From: Thermaceae bacterium
GTDB taxonomy: Bacteria; Deinococcota; Deinococci; Deinococcales; Marinithermaceae
Direction of reading: 5' to 3'
Assembly (NCBI GenBank): GCA_015490435.1
Contig: WFXV01000208.1
Location: 1 to 30,112, forward strand
Length of the DNA stretch: 30,112 nt
The notes beneath the pieces are model-generated. The model saw only the letters and a list, made by a program, of their open reading frames with translations. It searched no databases and was not told the DNA's origin. How positions within the stretch are numbered: position 1 is the first letter of the stretch; every line of letters starts with the position of its first letter. A program made the translations under genes and the position numbers. Of this stretch, positions 1 to 6,235 are shown piece after piece.

Positions 1-74
1 GCCCCAGCTTCGATGAGAGCTTGGGCCCTCTTTGCTCCCCGCCATGCTTCCCGGCCAACCGTAGTAAGCCGCAT
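1..74 (-). CDS. 5' end of a truncated unidentified protein
   Basis: On the minus strand an ATG at 74-72 opens a frame that stays open to the window edge (24 codons plus 2 nt). It begins MRLTTVGREAWRGAK and continues with a basic, alanine-rich, probably helical stretch ending in ALIEAG. A good Shine-Dalgarno AGGAGGT (89-83) lies 8 nt before the ATG, which supports a real start. I do not recognise the family. The short basic helix would suit the N-terminus of a helix-turn-helix protein or a transposase, but too little is visible to decide. Confidence 0.45.
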   Translation of the reverse strand, partial: MRLTTVGREAWRGAKRAQALIEAG

Positions 75-76
75 CC

Positions 77-110
77 GTGGGGACCTCCTCTCTCCTGGAG
101 TGGTCCCCAC
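77..110 (-). promoter_or_regulatory. Inverted repeat around the ribosome-binding site of the truncated gene
   Basis: GTGGGGACC (77-85) and GGTCCCCAC (102-110) are perfect 9-bp inverted repeats with a 16-nt loop. Read as minus-strand RNA, the 3' arm covers the GGU of the Shine-Dalgarno AGGAGGU and ends 2 nt before the ATG. Folding would therefore partly hide the ribosome-binding site. It could be a translational control hairpin or a dyad operator. The function is inferred; the repeat is plain in the sequence. Confidence 0.5.
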
Positions 111-163
111 ATTCTTATTGATCGAGTCTCACATGTGTACGTCCGGGTTCAGCGGACCCCGTG

Positions 164-192
164 TTGACGCTCTATTCTCCCCTGGCTAAGAT
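164..192 (+). promoter_or_regulatory. Promoter of the tRNA gene
   Basis: A -35 TTGACG (164-169) and a -10 TAAGAT (187-192) are separated by an optimal 17 nt. Transcription would start near 199, about 7 nt before the mature tRNA 5' end. Confidence 0.75.
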
Positions 193-205
193 AAAGGGCG
201 CGTGC

Positions 206-282
206 GGCGGTGTAGCTCAGCTGGTTAGAGCACGCGACTCATAATCGCGGAGTCGGCGGTTCGAGTCCGCCCACCGCCACCA
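206..282 (+). tRNA. tRNA-Met (CAT anticodon, elongator type)
   Basis: A complete cloverleaf is visible. The acceptor stem pairs GGCGGTG (206-212) with CACCGCC (272-278). The D-arm is GCTC...GAGC, and the anticodon stem CGCGA/TCGCG encloses the loop CTCATAA with CAT at 240-242. The T-arm is GGCGG-TTCGAGT-CCGCC, followed by discriminator A and an encoded CCA (280-282). The paired first acceptor base pair and the absence of GGG/CCC anticodon-stem pairs exclude an initiator. The D-loop resembles elongator tRNA-Met. A CAT tRNA could also be tRNA-Ile2, whose C34 is modified to lysidine by TilS, so that identity remains possible. Confidence 0.93.
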
Positions 283-283
283 G

Positions 284-312
284 AGCCGGGCCCGAAAGGG
301 CCCTCGCTTTTT
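284..312 (+). terminator. Rho-independent terminator of the tRNA transcript
   Basis: GGGCCC (288-293), a GAAA tetraloop and GGGCCC (298-303) form a tight hairpin, followed after TCGC by TTTTT (308-312). It starts right after the encoded CCA, as expected for a single-tRNA transcription unit. Confidence 0.8.
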
Positions 313-313
313 G

Positions 314-343
314 TTGGACGCGCGGGGTCTGCATATTTATACT
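314..343 (+). promoter_or_regulatory. Promoter giving a probably leaderless mRNA
   Basis: TTGGAC (314-319) and TATACT (338-343) are spaced by 18 nt. The -10 ends 7 nt before the GTG at 351 and there is no Shine-Dalgarno, so transcription should begin at or next to the start codon. Confidence 0.7.
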
Positions 344-350
344 GGACCCC

Positions 351-1073
351 GTGCGTTTTCTCCTCCTTCAGGCCCGGAACCCGGGGGACCCGGTACGCGA
401 GGAAGAGGTTCGGCAGTTCGCCGCCCGGCTCGAGCTCCCCGAAAGCGCGATCCACCCCTGGGACCTGCTCGCGGGACCTCCCGAGCCCGCTCGCCTCGAG
501 GGCTACGACGCCCTCTTGGTGGGGGGCTCGGGGGAGTACGACGTCTCCAAGCAAAACCTGCCCCACCTGGAAGCAACCCTTGCCTTTTTGCGGCAAGTCG
601 TGGAGGAGAAATTCCCCACCTTCGCCTCCTGCTTCGGCTTTCAGCTCCTGGTGGCGGCGCTCGGCGGCGAGGTGATCCGCGACGAGGAAAACGCCGAGGT
701 CGGCGCCGCCTGGGTCTGCCTCACCGAGGCGGGCAAAAAGGACGAGCTCTTCGGAGCGCTGCCCGGGTGCTTTTGGGTCCAGGCCGGCCACAAGGACCGG
801 GCGAGCCGGAAGCCCGAGGGCGTCTTGAACCTCGCCTACTCGGAGAAGGCCCCCTACCAGGCGCTCCGGGTGCCGGGCGCACCGATCTGGGCCACCCAGT
901 TCCACCCCGGGCTCACCGAGGAGGACACCTTCCGCCGCTTCAAGCGCTACGCCGCAGTCTACGCCACGGACCTGACCGACGAAGAGATCCGGGCCCGGCT
1001 CAAACCGAGCCCGGAAGCGAACACCCTGCTCCGGCGCTTTCGCGCGATCTTGGAAGCGAGGAAGGCCGCTTAG
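351..1073 (+). CDS. Class I glutamine amidotransferase-like protein (GuaA-type GATase domain, stand-alone)
   Basis: A 240-residue stand-alone protein of the GMP-synthase-like amidotransferase family, whose members hydrolyse glutamine or act on gamma-glutamyl bonds. The nucleophile elbow is ASCFGFQ with Cys94, preceded by the LLVGGSGEYDVS oxyanion-strand region (about 56-67). The triad histidine lies in TQFHPGLTEED at His185. The residue normally glutamate two positions after it (HPE) is Gly187; Glu190 or Glu191 might substitute, or activity may be altered. GTG is taken as start because a -10 box lies 7 nt upstream and no Shine-Dalgarno is present. The gene ends in a 4-nt convergent overlap (TTAG) with the epimerase gene. 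The substrate is unknown. Confidence 0.85.
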   Translation: MRFLLLQARNPGDPVREEEVRQFAARLELPESAIHPWDLLAGPPEPARLEGYDALLVGGSGEYDVSKQNLPHLEATLAFLRQVVEEKFPTFASCFGFQLLVAALGGEVIRDEENAEVGAAWVCLTEAGKKDELFGALPGCFWVQAGHKDRASRKPEGVLNLAYSEKAPYQALRVPGAPIWATQFHPGLTEEDTFRRFKRYAAVYATDLTDEEIRARLKPSPEANTLLRRFRAILEARKAA

Positions 1074-2023
1074 AGCCGGCCCGCGAGGAAGGCCTCGCGG
1101 AAAGCCAGGGCGGTCTCGGCGATGCCCTCGTCGAAGGGCTTGGTCACCCGCCAGCCCTCACCCTCGAGCTTCGTGGGGTCGAGGACGCTCCGGTAAAGGT
1201 CCCCGGGCCGGCGCTCGGCGTACTTGACCTCGGGCTCGGCTCCGAGCGCCCCCGCGATCGCCCAGAGCACCTCCTCGGTGGTGTGGCCCTCGCCGGTGCC
1301 CACGTTGTAGACGCCGGTAAGGCCCTTTTCTGCCGCCAGGAGGTTTGCCGCCACCACGTCGGCGACGTGAATGTAGTCGCGGATGCCGCCGGCGTCCCCG
1401 AGCGTCTCGCCAGCGAAGACCACCACCGGCTCGCCCCTTAGGATCCGGGTCGCGAAGATCGCCACCACCCCAGCCTCGCCGTGGGGGTTTTGCCGGGGGC
1501 CGTAGACGTTGCCGTAACGAAGCGAGGTGTAGGGGAGGCCGAACTCTGCATTGAAAACCACGAGGTAGTACTCGAAGCCCGCCTTGCTCGCGGCGTAGGG
1601 GCTTTTGGGCCGCGGGGGCCAGCCCTCGCTCGCCCGCTCTCCCTCCGGGACCTCGCCGTAGATCGCGCCACCGGTGGAGGCGAAGACGAAGTGGCGAACG
1701 CCCACCTCCTTCGCGGCCTCAAGCACGTTGAGCCCGCCCATCAGGTTCACCTCAGCGTCGTAGGCCGGCTCCTTGACGCTCACCGAGACCGAGGCCTGGG
1801 CCGCCTGGTGAAAGACGAGCTCAGGGGAAAACTCCCGAAAGACCCGGAAAACCCCCTCCCGGTCGCGGATGTCGAGCTTTCGAAACTCGGCCTTCGGGTT
1901 CAGGTTGGCCTCACTCCCGGTGGAAAGGTCGTCGAGGACAAGGACCTCATCGCCCCGCTCGATCAGGGCGTCCACGAGATGGCTGCCGATGAAGCCGGCG
2001 CCGCCGGTGACGATCGCGCGCAT
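1070..2023 (-). CDS. NAD-dependent sugar epimerase/dehydratase (GalE-like)
   Basis: A 317-residue extended short-chain dehydrogenase. The Rossmann NAD-binding motif TGGAGFIGSH is at about 6-15, and Asp31-Asp32 end beta-2, consistent with NAD preference. The catalytic Ser116/Thr117 lie in FASTGGAIYGE, with Tyr143 and Lys147 in YAASK. The closest functional class is UDP-glucose 4-epimerase, interconverting UDP-glucose and UDP-galactose for surface polysaccharide or galactose use. UDP-glucuronate epimerases share the same signatures, so the sugar is not certain. It follows lutC after only 16 nt, so it may be read as the last gene of the lut operon. A -10-like TAGAAT 6 nt before the ATG suggests its own leaderless transcript as well. 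Confidence 0.85.
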   Translation of the reverse strand: MRAIVTGGAGFIGSHLVDALIERGDEVLVLDDLSTGSEANLNPKAEFRKLDIRDREGVFRVFREFSPELVFHQAAQASVSVSVKEPAYDAEVNLMGGLNVLEAAKEVGVRHFVFASTGGAIYGEVPEGERASEGWPPRPKSPYAASKAGFEYYLVVFNAEFGLPYTSLRYGNVYGPRQNPHGEAGVVAIFATRILRGEPVVVFAGETLGDAGGIRDYIHVADVVAANLLAAEKGLTGVYNVGTGEGHTTEEVLWAIAGALGAEPEVKYAERRPGDLYRSVLDPTKLEGEGWRVTKPFDEGIAETALAFREAFLAGRL

Positions 2024-2029
2024 GGGGGC

Positions 2030-2035
2030 ATTCTA
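2030..2035 (-). promoter_or_regulatory. Possible -10 box for a leaderless epimerase transcript
   Basis: TAGAAT on the minus strand ends 6 nt before the ATG at 2023, and no Shine-Dalgarno is seen. No convincing -35 was found. The same arrangement occurs at the hisC and MgtC-like starts. Confidence 0.45.
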
Positions 2036-2039
2036 CGCC

Positions 2040-2924
2040 CTAGACGTAGCCGAGCGCGTGGAGGATGGCCCAGGCGTAGGCGGCGGCGCGGTCCCCGACC
2101 TCTTTGCGGAGCCGGCTCGGACCCGAGAGGTCCGCACCTTCCCGCGCCCGCTGTGCCGCCCGCTCGAGGTAGGGGACCGGGACCTCGAGCGTCTTCCCCG
2201 CCCCGCCCCGGGTGCGTACCCGCACCACCCGGTCGTTCACCATCTCCACCAAGAAGGGCTCGCCCCGCTTGGTCTTTAAGGTGCGGCCGACCAGTTGGAA
2301 AAGGGTGTCCCTGAGCTCGGGCGGCTCGTCCCCGGCCGCCTCAAGCCGAAACGCCAATACCCCCACCCAAAGCTCTCCGGGGCCGTGCACCCCCTTGACC
2401 ATGATCTGGCCGATGTCCGCCGACTTGCTGGGGCCTGAGTGCAGGGCAAGGGCGGCGGCGTTCTCGCTTCGCACCGCCCGCAGGGCCTCGAGCACGGTGC
2501 CATAGAGGTCGTCTTCAAGGAGCCAGACCAGGTGCCGAGGTACGAGCAGCTGCCCCCTTCGCCCCTCCCGCGAACTGAGCACCACGCTCCCGGTCTCGGC
2601 CACCCCGGCCACCGCCCGGCTGACCCCAAGCTCGGCTTCCTCGGGCGGGGCTTCGGGGAGTCTAGGGCGAAGGGGCCCCGGAACGAGCGGGCTTACCCAG
2701 GCGGTCCTCGCGCCCGCTTCCGCCTCTTTCAAAAAGCCCCGGGCCTCTTCCAACGCCTTAAGCCTTTCCACCCGGGCGCCGGCGGCAGAGAGCCGGGTCT
2801 TAAAGAGCTCGAAGGCCTCTTCTTTTGAAAGCGCCGCTCCCTCGGGTACCGACGGAAGCGCCGCCTCCGGCCGCCCGGCGAGTGCCCGCCGCACCCGGGC
2901 AAGGATCCGCTCCCTAGCCTTCAT
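2040..2924 (-). CDS. lutC: LutC-like LUD-domain protein with C-terminal extension
   Basis: Third gene of the lactate-utilisation operon; LutABC oxidise L-lactate to pyruvate in the cytoplasm. The LUD (DUF162) fold is recognised by GVAETGSVVLSS (about 107-118) and GPSKSADIGQIMVKGVHGPG (164-183). These match the conserved ETG and GPSxTADIE...GVHGP segments of LutC/YkgG. At 294 residues it is longer than typical LutC proteins of about 220-240. The extra part, from about 192 to the end, is charged, contains DRVVRVRTRG and ends in a hydrophobic segment; I do not recognise it. The ATG overlaps the end of lutB by 11 nt, indicating translational coupling. The assignment to lactate comes from the gene set; other hydroxy acids are possible. 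Confidence 0.88.
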   Translation of the reverse strand: MKARERILARVRRALAGRPEAALPSVPEGAALSKEEAFELFKTRLSAAGARVERLKALEEARGFLKEAEAGARTAWVSPLVPGPLRPRLPEAPPEEAELGVSRAVAGVAETGSVVLSSREGRRGQLLVPRHLVWLLEDDLYGTVLEALRAVRSENAAALALHSGPSKSADIGQIMVKGVHGPGELWVGVLAFRLEAAGDEPPELRDTLFQLVGRTLKTKRGEPFLVEMVNDRVVRVRTRGGAGKTLEVPVPYLERAAQRAREGADLSGPSRLRKEVGDRAAAYAWAILHALGYV

Positions 2925-4305
2925 CCTTGATCTCCTCCCAGAGCTCGTGGAAGGGCCTGGGGCTCGGCTCGAGCCCCGCCCGAAGCCGGGTCCAGGCCCG
3001 CACCAGGGGAAGCGTCTCGCTTTTTAAGACCCCGGGGAAAAGCCGCATCGCCTTGGAGGCAAGCCGGTAGGCGGAAGGCCGCACCATCGCCTCGGCGTAG
3101 GCCCGCACCAAGGACTTTTCGAAGGGAAGCAAAAGCCCCTCTCTTGCAGCCCGCTCGCGCCAGTAAAGGAGCAGCTTCGGAATCGGGATCCGCACCGGGC
3201 AGACCTCGGCGCAGGCACCGCAGAGCGTGCTCGCGTGGTAGAGGGGGTAGGCCTCCTTGGGGCCTAAAAGGGCCGGCGCCAAGACCTCCCCGATCGGCCC
3301 GGAGTAGACAAAGCCAAAGGGGTGCCCCCCGGTCTGGCGGTAGACCGGACAGGCGTTCAAACAGGCGCCGCAGCGGATGCAGCGGAGCACCACGTGAGCC
3401 CTTTCGTCGGCAAGGGCGGCGGTGCGGCCGTTATCCACGAAGACGACGTGGAGCGCTTCAGGACCGTCCGGCTCGCCGGGGCGCCTTGGCCCCTCGATCA
3501 GGCTCACGAAGGTCCCGATCGGCTGCCCGGTGGCTGCCCGGGCGAGGAGTTGTAGGAAAACCGAAAGGTCCTCGAAGCGGGGAAGGAGCTTTTCGATCCC
3601 CACGAAGGCCACGTGCACCCGAGGGAGGCTTGTGGAAAGCCGGATGTTCCCCTCGTTTTCTACGAGCACCAAGGTGCCGCTTTCGGCTACCAAAAAGTTT
3701 CCGCCGCTGATCCCGAGATCCGCCTTCAAAAACCGCTCCCGCAAAAACCGGCGGGCGGCGGCGGCGAGCTCCTCAGGGGCCGCGTCCTCAGGGGTGCCCA
3801 GGTGCTCGGCGAATAGCGCGCGGATCTCTTCCAGGCTCTTATGGATCGCCGGCCCCACGATGTGGGAGGGGGGCTCTTCGGCGAGCTGGATGATGAACTC
3901 GCCGAGGTCGGTCTCCCAGACCTCGACCCCTTGGGAGGCGAGGAAGGCGTTGATGCCAAGCTCCTCGGTGAGCATGCTCTTTGCCCTCACGGCGAGTCGC
4001 ACGCCCTCTTTTCTCACGATCTCGCCAAGAATCCGGTGGGCGTCCTCGGGCCCCTCGGCATAGTGCACAGTGACGCCCTTTTCTACGAGGCGCGCCTCGG
4101 CCTCCTCCAGGTAGCGGTCGAGCCGGGATAGAACGTGCTCCTTGGTCTGGGCAGCAAAGTCGCGCCAGGCCTCGATCGGCACCTCGCCGTAGGCCCGCGC
4201 GCGGTTTTTGTCGAAGTGAAGCGCGGCCTTGGTGACCGACTCCCGCACCTCGGGGCGAGCCTCCAAAAGCGCCTGGCTTTCCTTGGGATAGGCTCTAGGC
4301 GGCAT
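2914..4305 (-). CDS. lutB: LutB, iron-sulfur subunit of the lactate oxidation complex
   Basis: A 463-residue protein with an N-terminal LUD domain (about 50-290) and a C-terminal ferredoxin-like domain with two 4Fe-4S motifs. The first is CIRCGACLNACP (Cys309, 312, 315, 319), followed by the family's VYRQTGGHPFG. The second is CGACAEVCP (Cys362, 365, 369). This is the standard LutB/YkgF architecture and length. It should pass electrons from hydroxy-acid oxidation towards the membrane chain with LutA and LutC. It overlaps lutA by 11 nt and lutC by 11 nt, so the three proteins are probably made in fixed ratio. Within the LUD part, GISGGNFLVAESGTLVLVENEGN is the conserved core. Confidence 0.93.
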   Translation of the reverse strand: MPPRAYPKESQALLEARPEVRESVTKAALHFDKNRARAYGEVPIEAWRDFAAQTKEHVLSRLDRYLEEAEARLVEKGVTVHYAEGPEDAHRILGEIVRKEGVRLAVRAKSMLTEELGINAFLASQGVEVWETDLGEFIIQLAEEPPSHIVGPAIHKSLEEIRALFAEHLGTPEDAAPEELAAAARRFLRERFLKADLGISGGNFLVAESGTLVLVENEGNIRLSTSLPRVHVAFVGIEKLLPRFEDLSVFLQLLARAATGQPIGTFVSLIEGPRRPGEPDGPEALHVVFVDNGRTAALADERAHVVLRCIRCGACLNACPVYRQTGGHPFGFVYSGPIGEVLAPALLGPKEAYPLYHASTLCGACAEVCPVRIPIPKLLLYWRERAAREGLLLPFEKSLVRAYAEAMVRPSAYRLASKAMRLFPGVLKSETLPLVRAWTRLRAGLEPSPRPFHELWEEIKDEG

Positions 4306-5020
4306 TTCGCGCCTCCCACAAAAGCTCGGCCAGGTGGCGGATGGGAATCGGCTTCCCCCGCCGCTTCATCCGCCCGGCCAGGTGCAAAAGGCAACCGGCG
4401 TCGGTGGAGACGAGGGCCTCGGCCTCGGGCAGGGTGTCGATCTTGCGGTCGGCCATGGCCACGCTGACGTGGGGCAGCTTCACCGAAAACACCCCGCCAA
4501 ACCCGCAGCACTCGCGGTCCGCTTCCCAGGGGACGATCCTGGCGCCGGCGTTTTCCAGGAGCAAGATCGGCTCCTTTTCCGCCCCAAGCTCTCTGAGCGC
4601 GTGGCAGCCGTGGTGGTAGGCGAGGGCCCGGCCTTTGAGCCCATCGCCGAGCTTTTCCACTCCCAGCACCCGGACGATGAACTGGGAAAGCTCATAGGTC
4701 CGCTCCGCGAGGTCCACCGCCCGCTGATACTCCTCGCCGAGCCCTTCAAAGAGCTCGGGGTAGTGGACCTTGAGCATCGAACCACAGGAGCCCGAGGGCA
4801 AGACCACGTAGTCGTACCCTTCGAAGACCGCCATCGTGTGGCGGGCCATCTTGCGGGCCTCGTCCCAGTGCCCGGCGTTGAAGGCGGGCTGGCCGCAGCA
4901 GGTCTGGGCCCTCGGGAAGTCCACCTCGACCCCCAAAGAGCGCAAAAGCCGCACCGTCGCCACCCCGGCCCCGGCGAAGAACTGGTCGAGGAGGCAGGTG
5001 GCGAAGAGCGCCACCTTCAT
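4295..5020 (-). CDS. lutA: LutA, CCG-domain (Fe-S) subunit of the lactate oxidation complex
   Basis: A 241-residue protein with two cysteine-rich CCG domains, as in GlpC and heterodisulfide-reductase subunits. The first has TCCGQPAFNAGH (Cys41-Cys42) and Cys79; the second has YHHGCHALRE (Cys138) and ECCGFGGVFSVK (Cys170-Cys171). It is the first gene of lutABC. The frame is open up to 5161, but I place the start at ATG 5020 for two reasons: the upstream part would overlap the TATAAT promoter at 5058-5063, and MKVALFATCLLDQF matches the usual N-terminus of the family. A GGGG ribosome-binding site lies about 7-8 nt upstream. The length agrees with Bacillus LutA (about 240). Confidence 0.92.
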   Translation of the reverse strand: MKVALFATCLLDQFFAGAGVATVRLLRSLGVEVDFPRAQTCCGQPAFNAGHWDEARKMARHTMAVFEGYDYVVLPSGSCGSMLKVHYPELFEGLGEEYQRAVDLAERTYELSQFIVRVLGVEKLGDGLKGRALAYHHGCHALRELGAEKEPILLLENAGARIVPWEADRECCGFGGVFSVKLPHVSVAMADRKIDTLPEAEALVSTDAGCLLHLAGRMKRRGKPIPIRHLAELLWEARNAA

Positions 5021-5057
5021 CGCGCCGTCCCCTTTCGCTGCCTTTCCATCGAACCCG

Positions 5058-5063
5058 ATTATA
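5058..5063 (-). promoter_or_regulatory. lutA: -10 box of the lutABC operon promoter
   Basis: A perfect TATAAT on the minus strand, predicting a transcript start near 5051 and a leader of about 30 nt before lutA. At 17-nt spacing the -35 position reads GAAACC, a poor match, so an activator may help. A dyad (5083-5096) covers that -35 position. Confidence 0.65.
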
Positions 5064-5082
5064 CGCGCCCCGTGCTCCCCGG

Positions 5083-5096
5083 TTTCGCATTCGAAA
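5083..5096. promoter_or_regulatory. Candidate operator dyad between the lut and iol promoters
   Basis: TTTCG-CATT-CGAAA is a 5-bp inverted repeat with a 4-nt centre. It overlaps the -35 region of the divergent lut promoter and lies about 20 bp upstream of the -35 of the inositol operon promoter. The size and place would suit a repressor or activator site, but a 5-bp dyad can occur by chance. Confidence 0.25.
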
Positions 5097-5115
5097 TCCC
5101 AAGGAGCCGAAAATG

Positions 5116-5145
5116 TTGACGAATCGTAAGCCAGGGAGCTATGAT
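5116..5145 (+). promoter_or_regulatory. Promoter of the inositol operon
   Basis: TTGACG (5116-5121) and TATGAT (5140-5145) are spaced by 18 nt; transcription should start near 5152. It lies over an alternative ATG at 5141, which argues that translation begins at the later ATG (5171), where GGAGG lies 4 nt upstream. Confidence 0.65.
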
Positions 5146-5170
5146 CGCTGCGAGAGCCCACGGAGGACGT

Positions 5171-6097
5171 ATGCGGCGTACGCTTGCGATCGCGTTATGC
5201 ATCCTGCCTTTTCTGGGATTTTCCCTTGCCCATCGAGTGGTTGCCGTGACCCACGGTCAAGCCGCCGATCCCTTCTGGTCGGTGGTCCGAAAGGGCATGG
5301 AGGTGGCGGCACGGCACACCGGCATCGAAGTCGAATATTACGCCCCGGAAACCTTCGATCTAAAACGGATGGGGCAGCTCATCGACCAAGCGGTGGCCTC
5401 CGAACCCGACGGCTTGGTCGTCTCTATTCCCGATGCCCGCGTCCTTGGCCCCCACATCCAAGCCGCGGTGGCGACGGAAATCCCGGTCATTTCCATTAAC
5501 TCGGGGGTCGACGCGTTCAAGCAGCTTGGCGTGCTCATGCACGTAGGGCAAGTGGAATACATCGCTGGAAGGGAAGGCGGCGAGCGCATGCGGGCGCTCG
5601 GCGTCCGCCACGCGGTATGCGTCAACCACGAAACGGGGAACGTGGCCCTAGACCAACGCTGCCAAGGCTTTCGCGACTGGCTTGGCCCGGAAGCACGGGT
5701 CGAAGTTCTCTCCGTGCCCCTGGAACCTGGAGCCATCAGGAAAGCCGTCTTGGACTACCTGCGAACCCACGCGGAAACCGAGGGGGTCCTCACCTTAGGT
5801 CCTGCGGGAGCGGAACCCACGCTGCAGGCGTTGGAGGAATCTGGAAAGACCGGGACCGTGGTCTTTGCTACCTTCGACCTTTCCCCAACGATCCTTCGGG
5901 CGCTGATCGCGCGGAAAATGGCCTTCGCCATTGACCAGCAGCAGTATCTGCAAGGTTATCTGCCGATCGTTTTCTTGGCGAACTACGTTCGCTACGGCCT
6001 CTTGCCCGCAAACGACGTGGTGCTCACCGGACCCAGTTTCGTCACCCCCGAGAACGCGGCGCGCATACTCGAGCTCACCCGCAAGGACATCTGGTAA
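5171..6097 (+). CDS. Periplasmic sugar-binding protein, LacI/RbsB fold (MocB/inositol-type), without its own transporter genes
   Basis: A 308-residue secreted solute-binding protein of the pentose/inositol class. It has a signal peptide MRRTLAIALCILPFLGFSLA, then VTHGQAADPFWSVVRKG (the DPFW ligand-contact region of the family), DGLVVSIPD, VISINSGVD and a hinge near GTVVFATFDLS. The HGQ-DPFW wording and the NHETGNVALDQRCQGF block fit the MocB/rhizopine-inositol type in my judgement. The start is ATG 5171 because GGAGG precedes it and the promoter -10 covers the upstream ATG. It leads the inositol operon, yet no matching ATPase and permease of this class follow; the operon's importer is of another class and has its own binding protein. 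Codon choice is visibly less GC-rich than in neighbours, hinting at separate acquisition. It may feed a transporter encoded elsewhere. Confidence 0.85.
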   Translation: MRRTLAIALCILPFLGFSLAHRVVAVTHGQAADPFWSVVRKGMEVAARHTGIEVEYYAPETFDLKRMGQLIDQAVASEPDGLVVSIPDARVLGPHIQAAVATEIPVISINSGVDAFKQLGVLMHVGQVEYIAGREGGERMRALGVRHAVCVNHETGNVALDQRCQGFRDWLGPEARVEVLSVPLEPGAIRKAVLDYLRTHAETEGVLTLGPAGAEPTLQALEESGKTGTVVFATFDLSPTILRALIARKMAFAIDQQQYLQGYLPIVFLANYVRYGLLPANDVVLTGPSFVTPENAARILELTRKDIW

Positions 6098-6127
6098 GCC
6101 CCGCGTCCCGCATCCGGAGGTGCCCCG

Positions 6128-6235
6128 ATGGGAGTGGCGCAAGGAAAAGCAAAGCCAGCGGGCGGAAAAACCGAGAAGGCCGCCCATGCCGGGCGGGGAG
6201 CCCGAACGACCCGCCCAGAAAGGAGGACGCGGTGA
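6128..6235 (+). CDS. Small basic leader ORF coupled to iolD (35 aa)
   Basis: ATG 6128 follows a perfect GGAGGT (6116-6121) at 6 nt spacing. The 35-codon frame ends with TGA at 6233-6235, overlapping the GTG start of iolD by 4 nt (GTGA), just like the other couplings of this operon. The peptide begins MGVAQGKAKPAGG and is rich in Lys, Arg, Ala and Gly, with no membrane segment or known motif. It could be a leader peptide whose translation feeds ribosomes to iolD, or a remnant left after gene loss between the binding protein and iolD. It is too short to judge by composition. Confidence 0.4.
   Translation: MGVAQGKAKPAGGKTEKAAHAGRGARTTRPERRTR
6160..6216 (+). promoter_or_regulatory. Four complementary GC segments able to form alternative hairpins ahead of iolD
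   Basis: GGGCGG (6160-6165), CCGCCC (6180-6185), GGGCGGG (6191-6197) and CCCGCCC (6210-6216) can pair as 1:2 plus 3:4 or as 2:3. The last segment ends 4 nt before the AGGAGG of iolD (6221-6226). All lie inside the small leader ORF, as in attenuator or translational-switch leaders. Chance pairing is common in GC-rich DNA, so confidence is low. Confidence 0.25.

Noticed and set aside
5083..5096. Dyad TTTCG-CATT-CGAAA as a proven IolR operator
   Set aside because: The position is suggestive, but the arms are only 5 bp and no second copy was found in the region. It is listed only as a low-confidence candidate site.
5141..5170. Upstream ATG 5141 as start of the orphan binding protein
   Set aside because: It lies in the -10 box TATGAT of a good promoter. 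ATG 5171 has GGAGG just upstream and gives a standard signal peptide.
6098..6231. Riboswitch or second promoter in the gap before iolD
   Set aside because: No recognisable aptamer pattern, T-run terminator or -35/-10 pair was found; the small ORF and GC segments explain the space better.
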